Source: Psococerastis gibbosa (taxonomy: Eukaryota; Arthropoda; Insecta; Psocodea; Psocidae). Taken from it: DNA of 64,000 nucleotides. The DNA lies in assembly GCA_963971405.1 (NCBI GenBank), contig OZ020492.1:18134204-18198203 (forward strand), written 5' to 3'. This document shows positions 1 through 11,221 of this stretch, in pieces. The position numbers and the translations under genes were made by a program. The first letter of the stretch is position 1. Each line of letters begins with the position of its first letter. The notes below the pieces were generated by a model that was given only the letters and a program-made list of their open reading frames with translations, was not told the origin of the DNA and searched no databases.

Positions 1-1206
1 ATGGATAAATGTCACGATGTAAGAATTTGATAAAAAATAGGCATCAGAATTTCCATTGTAAGGATTTAATAATGGAAAAAAAGGAGAAACAAAAAGGGGG
101 AGTTTGAATTGTCGGAATATTTTTACTAATAGGAGCCGGGGTCGAGCCGCATATTAAATTGTAGCTCTTTGAAAAGTTATTAACTGTCGTATTAACTTTC
201 TCCCCTGCCGATACATAAAGGCGTATATTTATTATATCAATCGCAATATATTTACGTATATTTGCAAATTTCATTCATGCGCCATTATAGGTTTGAAATT
301 TAAGAGAGAATTCAATTAAAAAATTTTATTCCATATTTCTTACTCTGGTTTCGGAAAACAATAATTTGACCTCCGGTCACTACTGGGTCACGCCAAATTC
401 AATCAGATTTCAGTTTTTATTTAATTTACAAACAATAATTCAAAAAGATTTGGTCTATCAAAGTTGTAAAAGGCTTCCTTTTTAATTTTCGTTGTTGTAT
501 TTATGACTTTTATGAATGAGTCTTCGTCAATAAAATATGAAGTATTGATGTCAAAATGCTTAAGGCTCATCTATTTTGTACCTGGTTTTTTAAATATTTT
601 CCCACGGGGAAAAAGGTTGAGAACTGCTGCATTAGAGGGCCCAATGGAGCGAATGCACGGCCTTAAATGGGTTAATATTATAGTTGTTGTTTTTTCAAAC
701 GTATATGTTATCTTGAAATAAGTTTCCGCGTTCATCTATAAAGACAAAATGAAGTGTGTATTCTTCCAGCCAAGAAGTGAGGCAGATCCATTAGAAATAT
801 AATGCCGGTAATTAAGTGCATAGATTTTCATGAATATGACGTAACATCACCTTTCACCCTTTTCCAGGAATTTTCAGCAGATTTTTTTTGAAATTTTCAA
901 CTGAATACCGTTTAGAAATATATTTTTCAAGTTCTTCTTTAACTTTTAGCCTCACCTTATATTATAGCCTACATGTTAGCATTTTAACGCGATGCATTTG
1001 CTTTACAAACTGTAACCTCAATGATTTAGCTAAATTTTCTATTGATCGTCCTTTTGAAATTTTCCAATTTACTTCAATCCATTTTAGTCTCACTTAACTC
1101 ATGATATTATTTTTATATAAAGAAAAATTACAAAGGAAACTTAAACTTTTAAAATCACCTCTATATTGCAGTCCTTGCTACTGAATACAAATTTCAATGG
1201 GTATTT
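1..1206. other. AT-rich DNA, nothing recognised
   Basis: No convincing exon, RNA gene or repeat was found on either strand. The short open frames here have low-complexity, AT-driven composition and no family motifs. Confidence 0.6.
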
Positions 1207-1257
1207 TTCTGGTGAAAGTCGCAGTCTGTACCACTACTCTATATGTCCTACAAAAGT
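1207..1257 (-). mobile_element. SINE-A fragment (tRNA-like head only)
   Basis: On the minus strand this reads as the first ~45 bases of the tRNA-derived SINE that is complete at 7062-7285, including the A-box-like stretch. The B box and body are missing. Confidence 0.5.
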
Positions 1258-1370
1258 TCTAAAAGCTAATGTCTACGGTCTTACCTCTTAAACCCCGGAT
1301 TATTTCCATGATTTTGGAATTTTCCTGAAACAAGCAGTGTCACATTAAAAAAAAAATTGAAATAGAAATC

Positions 1371-1534
1371 GGGGGGGGGGGGGAGTGTCCACCTGACGTC
1401 AATGGAGGTGAGGCAAATTCTAGATAGGTCAGACCAACACATTAACACACAGAAATACTGGCAGGGCACGCAATGAAAATCGAAAATTTCGACCGTCACA
1501 AAGCTTTCCTTATACTACGTATAAATTGGAAAGC
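1371..1534 (-). mobile_element. Repeat E, internally deleted copy
   Basis: The copy joins the poly-G/CRE end of repeat E (G-run, then TGACGTCA at 1394-1401 and the conserved GCAGGGCACGCAATG block) directly to its other terminus (ATAAATTGGAAAGC). About 700 bp of the interior seen in full copies such as 8770-9627 is missing. Upstream of the G-run the sequence no longer matches clearly. Confidence 0.75.
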
Positions 1535-1673
1535 AACAAGTACAGAAGACCTTAATCCGACACTGCTTTATCACAGTTTGGCTGACAAAAGTCGTTATTG
1601 GGGTCGTGGTGAAGTGGGGGATGAATCAGCGCTAAGCTCTTTTTACTGGGGTGTTTTCCCAGCATTTCACTAA

Positions 1674-3275
1674 TTTAACCATTCTACATTTCATAAAACA
1701 TTTCTGAAACCTTTACAAATAATTTTTAGTCTTTCACTTAGAACTGGGAAATACCCTACATCCTGGAAAACAGCGGTTGTTACGCCGTTACCTAAAAAGC
1801 CTCAAACGAAACTAATAATAGAACACAGGCCTATCTCCATGTTTTGTTCCTTCAGTAAGTTATTTAAAAACATTCTATATAAAAAGTTCTTTCAACATAT
1901 AAAACCAATTATAAGTGACGCTCAATTTGGTTTTCTACCCAAAAGGTCCACAACATCAAACCTGATAAATTTTTCGGATAAAGTTACCCAAGCTTCTGAA
2001 AATAACCAGCAAATTGACGTCATCTATACTGATTTCAGGAAAGCATTCGACCTGGTTGAGTTCACAGTCTTATTGAGAAAGCTAAGAATGTATGGTTTCT
2101 CTGATAATCTGGTAAAATTTTGCCCTACGTACTTGCTGGATCGACAACAGTTTGTTACGTACAAAGGCTTTGATTCAATGGACTTCTCTGTCAATTCATC
2201 TGTGCCTCAAGGTTCCAATCTAGGACCACTGTTCTTTTTAATAGTTATAACTGACCTACCTGAAATTATCAACCACAGTACCGTTTATCTTTTTGCGGAC
2301 GACCTAAAACTGGGGAAAATTATTGCAAACGAACAAGACTGTAGACTATTACAGACTGATTTAAATGCGCTAGTTCAATGGAGTAATTTAAACAAACTGG
2401 AGTTCAATATTGGAAAATGTAAATGTATGACTTACTCGTTAAAATGATTGGAGACTGTGTTTGACTATTCAATGTCAGGTATCAAATTAAAAAGAGTTGA
2501 GGAATGTGATGACCTTGGTGTTACTTTCGACAAAAAATTATCTTTTGATAGGCACATCCAAAATATTAAAAAGAAAGCTTCTCGTCTATTTGGCTTTATT
2601 AAACGAACCTCGCTACATTTTAGAATGCCAGAAACAATTATAAACCTATTTAATGCTTTCGTAAGAAGTCGTTTAGAATACTGCTGCATCACTTGGAATC
2701 CTTACCATTCGACTAAAATTGCATTACTAGAAAAAGCTCAAATCAAATTAGCAAAATTCTTGGAAAAAAGATTTTTGAATAATGCTACTGTAAATTTTTC
2801 GAATCTTAATCCAGATTTTTATATATCCTTATTGAAAAAATTTAATTTACTATCACTCGAGAAGAGAAGGAAATATTGCTATATTTCATACCTTTGGAAA
2901 GTTTTAAATTTCAAAGAAGATAATAATTACTTTTTGGAGAAAAATAGTTTTAATACTAGAATTAGAGTAAACCGCTCAACTGCCACTTTTGTTATTTCAG
3001 GTGGTAGAGTAAATATTTCGACTATTAACAGGGTGTGCAGAGAAGCCAATAGCTGCCCAAGCATTGACTTCTTTGCACACTCTGAAATACATGTAAGGAA
3101 AGAATTTTTTGATTAATGTTTTTCTCTGTACCTACAATTCTGATCAAGTAATCACTGTATCTACGAGATAATCAATTCACACTTTTATTTTGCACTTTGT
3201 AATTGGGGGCAACCCTGTCTTTGTACAATATATATATTTCTATTTCTATTTCTATTTCTATCTCTCTTTCCCGTG
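1674..3275 (+). pseudogene. Non-LTR retrotransposon (LINE), 5'-truncated reverse transcriptase
   Basis: The frame is open from 1674 to 3116 except for one in-frame TGA at 2445-2447. Reverse transcriptase motifs appear in order: TPLPKKP and EHRPISM (fingers), FGFLPKRST, the motif A region IYTDFRKAFD, SSVPQGSNLGPLFFL (motif B) and LFADDLKLG (catalytic FADD). After the TGA come the thumb and C-terminal region typical of Jockey/CR1-type LINEs (LGVTFDKKLSFDRHI; SRLEYCCITWNPY). The endonuclease and ORF1 are absent, which is usual 5' truncation. A short 3' UTR ends in a (TTTCTA)n tail at about 3236-3265. The clade assignment is uncertain; the LINE identity is not. With a single stop in ~480 codons this is a fairly young dead copy. 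It begins shortly after the E fragment that ends at 1534. Confidence 0.88.
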
Positions 3276-4023
3276 GTTTCTTCCTCCCGACACTGTATCA
3301 GATGTTTGTTCTATTTTGACCCACAACTACCCCCCCTCCAAATTTAAAGTAAAATAATAAATAATAATAATAATAATAATAATAAATCAACAGAAGATGG
3401 ATCCGTTGGAGTTATTGAAAGAAGTCCAGTGAAATAAAAGAAGTGAAATGATCATTAGAATAAATAAATGAATGAATGAAAAACGTCTCTAGACTACTCT
3501 GCCAGCTAACCAGTCACACTGCACCCACTTTATAATTTCCATTGTTAGCCCCCCCTCCCCTCCAGCCCACCTCAACCAAAAGAAAATCGTAGATTTGCTT
3601 ACTCGGCATCTCGTATGATTTCATCTCTACAACATTGGAGAATGCATGTCTCTTATAAGTAAACCCAGTACGAGTGGAAACTTTGTCACTTCATAGAGAA
3701 GGTCAATGGATATTTTTCAAAATCAATAAAATGCTTTGAAGTGACAATGAAATTAGAGGACGACAGGGAGGGTTCCAATATGCGTTGATTTGCTTATAGT
3801 AAGATGGTTACAATTCTTTTTATCCGTCAGCAAGCCTTTTCAGCAGGATACTAAAAGCTTTTACTACAAAATAGATTTTTTTTTTGTATTCCGGATGGAT
3901 TACTTTAAAGCGCTATAGGCAGATAGAAATCCTTAGGCCTACTGCTGCGAACAAAGTACCCTATAATGTAATCTATATTCAGTAATATCACATCAATATC
4001 TCTTTAGCATTTACCGTACTATG
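3276..4023. other. Unannotated AT-rich DNA with an AAT microsatellite
   Basis: An (AAT)n run lies near 3352-3385 and (TGAA)n-like sequence near 3462-3480. Nothing else was recognised. Confidence 0.5.
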
Positions 4024-4031
4024 ATTATAGG

Positions 4032-4668
4032 CAATGGCGTAAATTCCCAAAATTTCTGGGGGGGGGGGGAACCTTAGGACCCCAAGACTTTAAATCATTA
4101 CTCATTCACTTCTGAAGTCTGCCTAGCAAATTATATGACTTATTTATTATTTAATTTTTTTTTAATGTGTATGAAATATTATTATACAGTATATAATATT
4201 ATTATACAGTAACTTTTGTTTTCAGAATTTCAAGAATTTAAAAAAAAAACGTTTTTTTTTATCACCGGCAATGCTGACACGCTCAGCGACCTAGTGGTCT
4301 CATTCTCTATATGCTTGACGGCCAAATTGCTGAACTTGTCCTGACTGGTGGTACCAGGCGCGGAGAAAGGGGGGCCCAAATTAGTGAGGTTTTACGCATA
4401 TCATACCCCGGGGAGGGGGGGGGGGTTCTCCCCCGGCGAAAAAAATTGATGAATGATGATTTGAGTAATATATTTTTTGTGAATGTACTTGGTCAATATG
4501 CTGATTTTTCTTTCATGATGTCTTTTATGTAAAATAAGCATACCAAGAATTAATTTCCCTTTCGTTATTTTGGATACTATGGCTTTCACCTCCATAACGT
4601 CTTTGTCATTAGCAATCCCGGGGGGCTAGCCCCCCCCCCCCCCCAGGACCCCACTATTTACGCCAATG
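4032..4668. mobile_element. hAT-type non-autonomous element, family H1
   Basis: The termini are inverted: CAATGGCGTAAA at the left and TTTACGCCAATG at the right. They are flanked by 8-bp direct repeats ATTATAGG (4024-4031) and ATTCTAGG (4669-4676), one mismatch, the target duplication size of hAT transposons. The interior is AT-rich with several G- or C-runs and shares long stretches, in opposite orientation, with the element at 40208-41158. No transposase is visible. Confidence 0.82.
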
Positions 4669-4676
4669 ATTCTAGG

Positions 4677-5356
4677 TTTATTATTTTTATTATTTATTTA
4701 TTTGTAGCTCGTTTCTAGGTTACTGGCGCTGGTGATTTCGTTTGGTTGCTCCTTGGAAACCCTTGGCTCAGGTCCCTCTTCCTAAAATTTTTGACCTAGC
4801 ACTACACAGAAAGATATTTTTTGACATAAAAGAAAGATGCATCTAGATTTATGAGGTAACTTCACACTTGCCCCCCCCCCCCAAAAAAAAAATCGTAGAA
4901 CCGCTAATGGATATTACACGCAACAGTTACGGCTCATCGACTATTTTTATCATGAAAAATCCCTTAGGCACATCTTGCACTTCTTCATGGAAGGTAAACA
5001 TGTGAACTGTGCAACAATTCGCAGCCAACTATTAATTAATATTAGTATGAGTGGTCAATCGTTTGATTATTATTATATTCTACACAACTTACTGAAGGCT
5101 ATAAGACTCAGGAAATGACTGGCGGATTTTTCGTAAAATGTAAAGTTGGGAAAGAAAAAATTTAATCAATTGAAGATCTGGAACGAAATCATATAGATGG
5201 GTAGAAAATCCGTGTATTTATCAAAAAATATGGAAAACATAAAAATACAAAGCTGAAGACGAAGTGGGAGGGAGTGGCACATCAATTAACCTATTCAAAC
5301 TACTTTAAAAAAATTCACAATGTATACAGGCATATGTAAAAATAAGCAGACTACAA
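4677..5356. other. Unannotated AT-rich DNA
   Basis: No coding or repeat signature was recognised beyond homopolymer C and A runs near 4871-4892. Confidence 0.5.
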
Positions 5357-5558
5357 ATAATAAATAAATAAATATTGACATTTTTGTTCTATTACTCAGC
5401 CAACCTAGCGGAGCTAGGGCTCTAAAGCCCTATCTTACACTCAACTAGGAAAGTCCGGGACCACCTGCTTTACGTACCCTCCGAAGCATGGCCAGAAAAT
5501 GTGGCAAGTGTGGGACTTTCGGGTGAAAGTTGGAGTCTGTACCACTACTCTACACGTC
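5357..5558 (-). mobile_element. SINE-A copy, tRNA-derived, B box damaged
   Basis: On the minus strand it carries the tRNA-like head, the GGCCATGCTTCGGAGGG body and the 3' part ending in a TTTATTTATTTA-like tail (5357-5374 on the plus strand). A short deletion removed most of the B box that is intact in the 7062-7285 copy. Confidence 0.8.
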
Positions 5559-6408
5559 AATGTGGAACTGTGGTCTGGTACAAGTTACAGGTTTCTTTTG
5601 TCGTAAAAAAGAAAAATATACATAATATAATAATAAATCAATAGAAAATTGATCCGATTGAAAGAAGTCCAGGAGTGAAATGATCGTTGCTCAGACATCA
5701 TCGTGTTTCAAGTTTCAATCTTCAAAAGTGAAAGAACTTATTATTTATTACATTATTAGATTATCTCATGACAAAACCAAGATCTTAGATATTTCATTTC
5801 TGGCATTGTTTGTTTGATTGAAGAGGATTTGGAATTCTTAAGTAGGCTTGGTAAACCTCTCAAGGTGGAAGGTACATTTACTTTTGCCTTTGTGAGTTCC
5901 GTTACAATTTCTTAATTATCGTGGCTGTAAAATAGTTAACCAATTATTCATGTCGAGGCTCAGCTTAGCGCTAATTTAATTATAATTTTATCCCTTTAAC
6001 CTTGTATAATTGACAATTATTGTTTATGCTACTATATTGTTCTATTTACATTTTCTAATACATTCTAATTCTAATACATGTTTATTTTAAAATTCAGGTA
6101 TTTTAATATTCCGGCATCGAGTATATTACTATAGAAATCGTCTGGTGCTTATCTCAATATTATTAAAACTAATACTTACATTGTCATACCGATTACTAAT
6201 TTATTCCTAAAATAAGCCCGCAAGAACAGAAAGACTTCCAAAATCTTGTTAACCCGGCTACTACGAAGTTTGTAGTTCAAGTAGCAATGCACGCTCTCAA
6301 TCGATGCTGGGGGGGGGGGGAGGGGGGGGGGGGTACAGTCATGAGAAAATATTAATAAGTTCCAAAAGATACCCTTTACTTTTTACATTCCTCATAGACT
6401 GTCTTCTT
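5559..6408. other. Unannotated AT-rich DNA
   Basis: No gene or repeat could be supported. A long interrupted G-run lies at about 6309-6332. Confidence 0.5.
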
Positions 6409-6675
6409 CTAGTTTTCTGCCCTTTTTTGATCTTTAAATTTTTTTGGGGGAGGGGCTTTGCAATTAGTCCATAGTTTATTCAACAGCAGCGAGCGTGGTT
6501 TCTTAAAATTTGGACAGAACATAAAAAGATGGTCGAAGCTGCATTCTTCCCTGTTAAGTGCAAGCAGAGCTATTGCATCTTTTCTACTAAGGCTGTGGCT
6601 GGGAGATGGCTCGCTCTTATTCGACATAGCAGCACCACCCTTTTCCTGTGAACGTTTTCTATTTGTTTGAACCAT
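6409..6675 (-). pseudogene. Possible LINE C-terminal fragment
   Basis: The minus-strand translation contains CSFDHLFMFCPNF followed by LLNKLWTNCKAPP. This resembles the histidine/cysteine-rich stretch that follows RNase H in I/Jockey-type LINE proteins. The opposite strand is also open over the same stretch, so the call rests on this one motif. Confidence 0.35.
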
Positions 6676-6895
6676 GGTACGCGGGGAGGGGAAGTTCTAT
6701 AGAATTTGCCTGTCTCTGATACTCTGTTAACTAGTGCCCATTTTTTTCTACAGAATCAGTTGATTAGAAGATAAAACTCATCTTTGGGCAGTTTGACATT
6801 GTCAAATAAACCCTTAACTCAGTGCCGGATTAAACCAGCGCGGGGCCTGCAGCCTATTCAGTTTTTCTGTAAGTTCCCGAGTTTAGGGTATTAAT

Positions 6896-7060
6896 GAATT
6901 ACTGAATATCATGGCCCCCTACCAAAAAATCCATTTCCATTGGGTCCCGTCTCATGCTGGTATACCAGGAAATGGGGAAGCCGACAAAGCGGCAAAGGCA
7001 GCTACCACACTAGTGTCTGCCCCATGGCCCACACTGCTCCTAAGTGACGTAAACAGTTAC
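6896..7060 (+). pseudogene. LINE RNase H fragment, split by a SINE
   Basis: The translation gives [20 protein letters not shown], the hallmark C-terminal RNase H stretch of RNase H-bearing LINEs (I, R1, LOA or Jockey-like). The frame runs to DVNSY at 7060, is interrupted by the SINE, and resumes as SYLRKSILEKWQ at 7289-7326. The reading frame continues exactly across the duplicated ACAGTTAC, so the SINE inserted into this LINE. Confidence 0.8.
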
Positions 7061-7061
7061 A

Positions 7062-7285
7062 AATAAAATAAATAAATAAATAAGGACTTTTTATTGTTTC
7101 TATTACTATGCCAATCTCGCGGAGTTAGGGCTATAAAGCCCTCTCTTACACTCAACTAGGATGACCCGGGACCGCCTGCTTTGCATGCCCTCCGAAGCAT
7201 GGCCAGAAAATGTAGCCAGTGTGGGATTCGAACCAACAACCTTTCGGGTGAAAGGCAAAGTCCGTACCACTACGCTACATGTCCT
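7062..7285 (-). mobile_element. SINE-A, complete tRNA-derived SINE
   Basis: Read on the minus strand, it starts GGACATGTAGCGTAGTGG, which contains an A-box-like TAGCGTAGTGG, followed ~40 bp later by a near-perfect B box GGTTCGAATCC (7224-7234 on the plus strand). A body follows (TGGCCATGCTTCGGAGGG, then AGTTGAGTGTAAGAGAGGGC) and a TTATTTATTTATTT tail. These are RNA polymerase III internal promoter elements from a tRNA ancestor. Direct repeats ACAGTTAC at 7053-7060 and 7287-7294 are its target duplication. Confidence 0.9.
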
Positions 7286-7340
7286 GACAGTTACCTACGC
7301 AAATCTATCTTGGAAAAATGGCAATAGAAAATCATTACTA

Positions 7341-7563
7341 AACATTACTAATGACTACAATATATGTGAATTTAAAAGAAATCGTTGAAGCCGTTTTTGA
7401 GAAATAATTTTTTTAGACGTTTTTTTGGAGTTTTTTGAGAATAAAACCCCCCAAATTGAGTTAGCCCAAAATAAAAATAAAATCAACTCGAGGTATGATT
7501 TTTATAAACCTACATGCCGAATTTCATCAAAATCGACAAAGTAGTTTGCCCGGAAATCGATGC

Positions 7564-7618
<55 letters not shown>

Positions 7619-7740
7619 TTTCGTAAAAACCACTTATTTGGGTTCCTGGGACCTCCAAACGTGTAAATCCGTTGATATCTCGGAATCGAAAATTTCGACC
7701 ATCACAAAGTTTTCCTTATACTACGTATAAATTGGAAAGC
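7341..7740 (-). mobile_element. Repeat E, partial copy
   Basis: It matches the left half of repeat E: the (GACA)n tract at 7564-7617, the block GGTTCCTGGGACCTC and the terminus ATAAATTGGAAAGC at 7740. The G-run/CRE half is absent. Confidence 0.8.
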
Positions 7741-7744
7741 AAAA

Positions 7745-8168
7745 ACAAAACTGTTACAAATAAACTTTCCTGGATTTAGTATGGGCAATTTAGAGTTAAT
7801 ACTTCCAATAGCAAATTCTTTACGCAAATCATGCAATGAATACAGTACTATACACTATTTGTAACTGGAACCGCCTACCATTGGAGGATACGGCAGCTAA
7901 TTCACTCAGTAACTTTAAGAATACCATTAAACAATATTAACTTAGATGACGCCCGAGACTCTCCCCCGTCTTGTAGTGGTGATGACAATGGATCCCCCCC
8001 CCTTGCATATTCTTTATCCTCCTTTTTTTTACTATTCCTCTCTTTAATTTTAATCATTTATAAATAATACAATATTTTTTTTTAGGGTTAGCATGAAAAC
8101 AAGACTTTATAGTCTTATTGTTCGCCTTTTGGTTTTTCAATAAAGTCCTTTTTCAATTTCAATTTCAA
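7745..8168 (+). pseudogene. LINE 3' end with (TTTCAA)n tail
   Basis: Around 7850-7940 the plus strand reads YTICNWNRLPLEDTAAN followed by SLSNFKNTIKQY and a stop. This is the common C-terminal end of Jockey/CR1-type LINE proteins (WNRLP...S..FK). A 3' UTR follows with AATAAA near 8140 and a short TTTCAA repeat tail at 8150-8168. Confidence 0.65.
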
Positions 8169-8175
8169 TTCAAAG

Positions 8176-8290
8176 TCAGATTATTCAAACGCTCTTGGAC
8201 TGTCGTGTTCCTTAATTCATTTTTAATACGTTTTAATGTTGAAAAAGAATGTCCGCCACTGTAGTTAGTGATAATGAGAGACTTTCTAAG
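8176..8290 (-). pseudogene. hAT transposase C-terminal fragment
   Basis: The minus-strand translation reads SGGHSFSTLKRIKNELR then NTTVQERLNNL. It matches the conserved dimerisation (hATC) region of hAT transposases, whose usual form is ..ERSFSxLKxIKxxLRxTxxxERLxxL. Only this ~38-codon piece survives; the RNase H-like catalytic core is missing. It lies just inside the right end of the 6820-8458 element, as expected for its own transposase. Confidence 0.75.
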
Positions 8291-8499
8291 TTTGGGAAAC
8301 ACGATCCTAAAGAATAATTTAATAAAAATTGATAAAATGCTCCTATCTGAATTAATATTTTATTATTATTATGGCGAGACAGTTGAAGCGCGGGGCCCCC
8401 AAATTCGCGGGGCCCGTAGCAATTGCTGTACTCTTGCTACGTGGCTAATCCGGAACTGCCCTTACGGCCCCAAATTATTCCAAGGACTCAAATTGTCGT

Positions 8500-8690
8500 T
8501 GTATTTAATACCAGCATGGCCGAAATTAGAGGATATGGAAAAAACTGGGCTTGGCGGGATTTGAACCCACGATCTACGCCTAACCGGGGCGTCGTCTTTT
8601 TCCATATCCTCTAATTTCGGTTATAACCGAGAAGGTTACCTCTTCAACCAAAGTTAATTTAATGTCAGTGTTATATATACCATATAATAC
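8500..8690. mobile_element. SINE-B copy with terminal hairpin arms
   Basis: A tRNA-like segment (minus strand GGGTTCAAATCC, a B-box variant) sits between perfect 24-bp inverted arms at 8520-8543 and 8597-8620 (CCGAAATTAGAGGATATGG...). The downstream AGGTTACCTC...AACCAAAGTTAATTTAATG block recurs at 45155-45235 and, more weakly, near 36060. Confidence 0.6.
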
Positions 8691-8769
8691 TACAATGTAA
8701 ACCAGCATGGCCCCTGATCCATACAAAATTTAGTCGGATTTTTGTTTTAACGAGTATACTATAATTATT

Positions 8770-9627
8770 GCTTTCCAATTTATACGTAGTATAAGGAAAG
8801 CTTTGTGATGGTCAAAATTTTCGATTCCGAGATTTCAACGGATTTACACGTTTTGAGGTCCCAGGAACCCAAAAAAGTGGTTTTTACAAAATGTCTGTCT
8901 GTCGGTCGGTCTGTCGGTCGGTCTGTCTGTTCGTCGATTTCCGGGCAAACTACTCAGTGGATTTGAGTGAAATTTGGCATGTAGGTTCACAAAAATCATA
9001 CCTCGGGAACATTTTTTTATTTTGGGCTAACTCAATTTGGGGGGGTTTTATTTTCAAAAAACTCCAAAAAAACGTCTAAAAAAATTATTTCTCAAAAACG
9101 GCTCCAACGATTTCTTTTAAATTCTCGTAGATTGTAGTCGTTATTAATGTTGACAAAATGCGGGGGGTCGCTTGCCCCTTGATAGTTTGCTTCTGGGGGT
9201 AAAAAAATAAAAATAACTAAATTTTAATGAAAAAATGACTAAAAAATGCGAAACCTCTCTATCGATGATTTCTACCTTCAAGCATGTTTTAGGTGTTAAA
9301 TTGAATAACGAAACCGGATAGGTTGCTTTCCCAAAAAAATATTTGGTTTTGCACAAAAAATTATTTTTTGAAAAAAATGATAGAAAATTCGCGCTCAAAT
9401 TCATTGCATGCCCTGCCATTATTGCTGTGTGGTAATTAATGTGTTTGTTTGACCTATCGAGAATTTACCTCACTTCCAGTGACGTCAGGTGGACAACCGC
9501 CCCCCCCCCCCCCCGAGATATCGGAAATTTAAGCATAGGAAAAATATTTGCCATAAAATTACTAATTTTCTCTATCTAATAATTTTGATAAATTGGAAAG
9601 CATGTTCGAGTGAACTCGGACCGGTTC
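8770..9627 (+). mobile_element. Repeat E, full-length copy
   Basis: The 858-bp copy is bounded by GCTTTCCAATTTATACG (left) and ...ACTCGGACCGGTTC (right). In order it has: a terminal hairpin (TTATACGTAGTATAA core), a conserved block with GAGGTCCCAGGAACCC, a GTCT/GTCG tetranucleotide tract, a conserved middle, the CRE palindrome TGACGTCA at 9480-9487, a C-run, and ATAAATTGGAAAGC near the right end, which mirrors the left terminus. A plus-strand reading frame spans the left half, but its peptide is largely built from the tetranucleotide repeat. No transposase, RT or polymerase III box was seen. The family is unknown; a non-autonomous DNA element is the best guess. Confidence 0.85.
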
Positions 9628-9735
9628 TTGTAATATTGAGACAATAATGGGGTGGTTAGCTGTGTTTGGATGCCCACTTGCAAGTAATTACTACTACCTA
9701 CTTAAAGAGTTGGAAAATATGACAACACCTGTTCC

Positions 9736-9910
9736 CAAGGCCGTAGCCAAGGGGGGGTTCATGGGGGTTGAAACCACCCCCCCCCCCGACTTGAAATGGC
9801 TTGATACTACATAGAATCGGATTTTGAGAGGAAAAATAAAAACCACTATGTAATATCCAATAAAATTTCTAAACCCCCCCCCCCGAAAAAAAATCCTGGC
9901 TACGGCCTTG
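9736..9910. mobile_element. hAT-type MITE, family H2
   Basis: The ends CAAGGCCGTAGCC and GGCTACGGCCTTG are perfect 13-bp inverted repeats. The flanks are perfect 8-bp duplications CCTGTTCC (9728-9735 and 9911-9918). Two C-runs lie inside. Other copies are at 35731-35908 and 44962-45148. Confidence 0.92.
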
Positions 9911-10245
9911 CCTGTTCCCATAGATGGCGTTTGTTCTGCTAGTTGTAGGCTATGTAGTTTGCAGATCTTCCATACCTCAAACACTACTCGTTTAATCGTT
10001 TTCAGCTCTTTTTCTGATCCTTAGATCTTTTTTTTAAATATTCAATTAAATAATAATTACTACAATCTCTTTTACATACAATGATATAATAAAAGAAACA
10101 CTTACCAACTAGAAGGCCCATATTTAACATAGAATATTAATTAAATGTTATTACATGAAATTCAATCGCCTTCTGGTGCAATTTATTACCCTAGTCCTAT
10201 TTTGAATAGTGAAAATATGAGTAAGTTGGAACTGGCACTTGGAGA

Positions 10246-10517
10246 CAGTGGCGGACACACACCTCCCCCCTCTCCAATTTAAAAAAAGCGGAAAATGACG
10301 GCTTAGTTATTTCAAAATCATGAAATGTGGAAAGTGTTATTGCAATACTTAATTCTATAAATGTTTTCGTTTCGTTCTGCATGTACCAACCAGAATTGTT
10401 CTGAAAAACTAAATCAGTTAAATAAAACAAATACCGTATTGTTTTTATTTTCAGTTTATACCTGAGGCGGCATTTTGAGGGTGACCCTCCCCAAAATTTA
10501 AACTGGGTCCACCACTG
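10246..10517. mobile_element. hAT-type MITE, family H3
   Basis: The ends are CAGTGGCGGAC and GTCCACCACTG, flanked by CTTGGAGA (10238-10245) and CTTGGGGA (10518-10525), an 8-bp duplication with one mismatch. The subterminal GTGACCCTCC...AAATTT block recurs in the 42683-42817 and 50576-50772 copies. Confidence 0.85.
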
Positions 10518-10525
10518 CTTGGGGA

Positions 10526-11089
10526 GCCGTCGTAGAATCCGTATCAAAAGAGGGTGTCTCTTCAGTTTGACTTGTACCATAGCTTGATCTAAACTTTAAG
10601 TATGCCCGCTCATGTCTTCAAAGCTTTATGTTCCTAAGTTTTGAGGACATTTGGCGGGTTGGAGGGTAGGAGTTGGGTAGAGAATCGAGGGAGGGCAAAA
10701 GCTATCAATTATGAGATTTCTCTTTGAACCGGTCAGGGGTAGGAGGGCTTTTGGCTTGCACTTGCAAGCGAGTATCTGCCAATTCAGCAATTGTTTTCAA
10801 ATTGTTTCTTTTATACTTGTAAATGTTAGTGAAAATTACTGAAAACATTAAATATGATCACAAATGAAATAAAATGTAACACAACAGCAATACAAAAAAT
10901 ATAAAAATATAATTAGAACAGTTCAAAACCGGGAGGTTTGTCTGAGCACATATTCATCGCTCATGAAAATTAAAATTAATAATATATTATATTATATATA
11001 TATAATATATTATATTATATATATATATATATATATTTCAGTATTATTAATATAACTAATAATATAACCATTCAAGGAAACGACATGAT
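10526..11089. other. Unannotated DNA with a long TA microsatellite
   Basis: An AT/TA dinucleotide tract lies at about 10981-11036. No gene was recognised. Confidence 0.5.
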
Positions 11090-11221
11090 GGGGGGGGGGG
11101 GGGTGTCCACCTGACGTCACTGGAGGTGAGGTAAAATATAGATAGGTCAGACCAACAAATTACCACACAGCAATAATGGCAGGGCGTGCAATGCATTTGA
11201 GCGCGAATTTTCACAAAAACA
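11090..11221 (-). mobile_element. Repeat E, fragment (G-run/CRE end)
   Basis: G-run, TGACGTCA at 11112-11119, then the conserved GGTGAGGTAAA...GGCAGGGCGTGCAATGCATTTGAGCG order seen in full copies. The rest of the element is missing. Confidence 0.8.

Larger units (their letters stand above)
6820..8458 (-). mobile_element. Composite hAT element loaded with other insertions
   Basis: The left end reads CAGTGCCGGATTAA (6820) and the right end GGCTAATCCGGAACTG (ending 8458), an imperfect inverted pair of the hAT style. The flanks CCTTAACT and CCCTTACG look like a decayed 8-bp duplication. A minus-strand fragment of hAT transposase lies near the right end (8176-8290). Between the ends sit a LINE RNase H fragment, a SINE-A copy, part of repeat E and a LINE 3' end. 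An alternative is that the two ends belong to different hAT copies; the similar GC-rich subterminal sequence on both sides argues against it. Confidence 0.6.

Noticed and set aside
7161-7388. Frame containing GFEPTTFRVKGKVRTTTL, also at 42397-42723
   Set aside because: This is a translated SINE-A tRNA-like head (B-box region), a common false protein.
8423-8614. tRNA gene on the minus strand (GGATTTGAACCC region)
   Set aside because: Only a B-box-like stretch is present and no cloverleaf can be drawn; it is inside a SINE-B hairpin.
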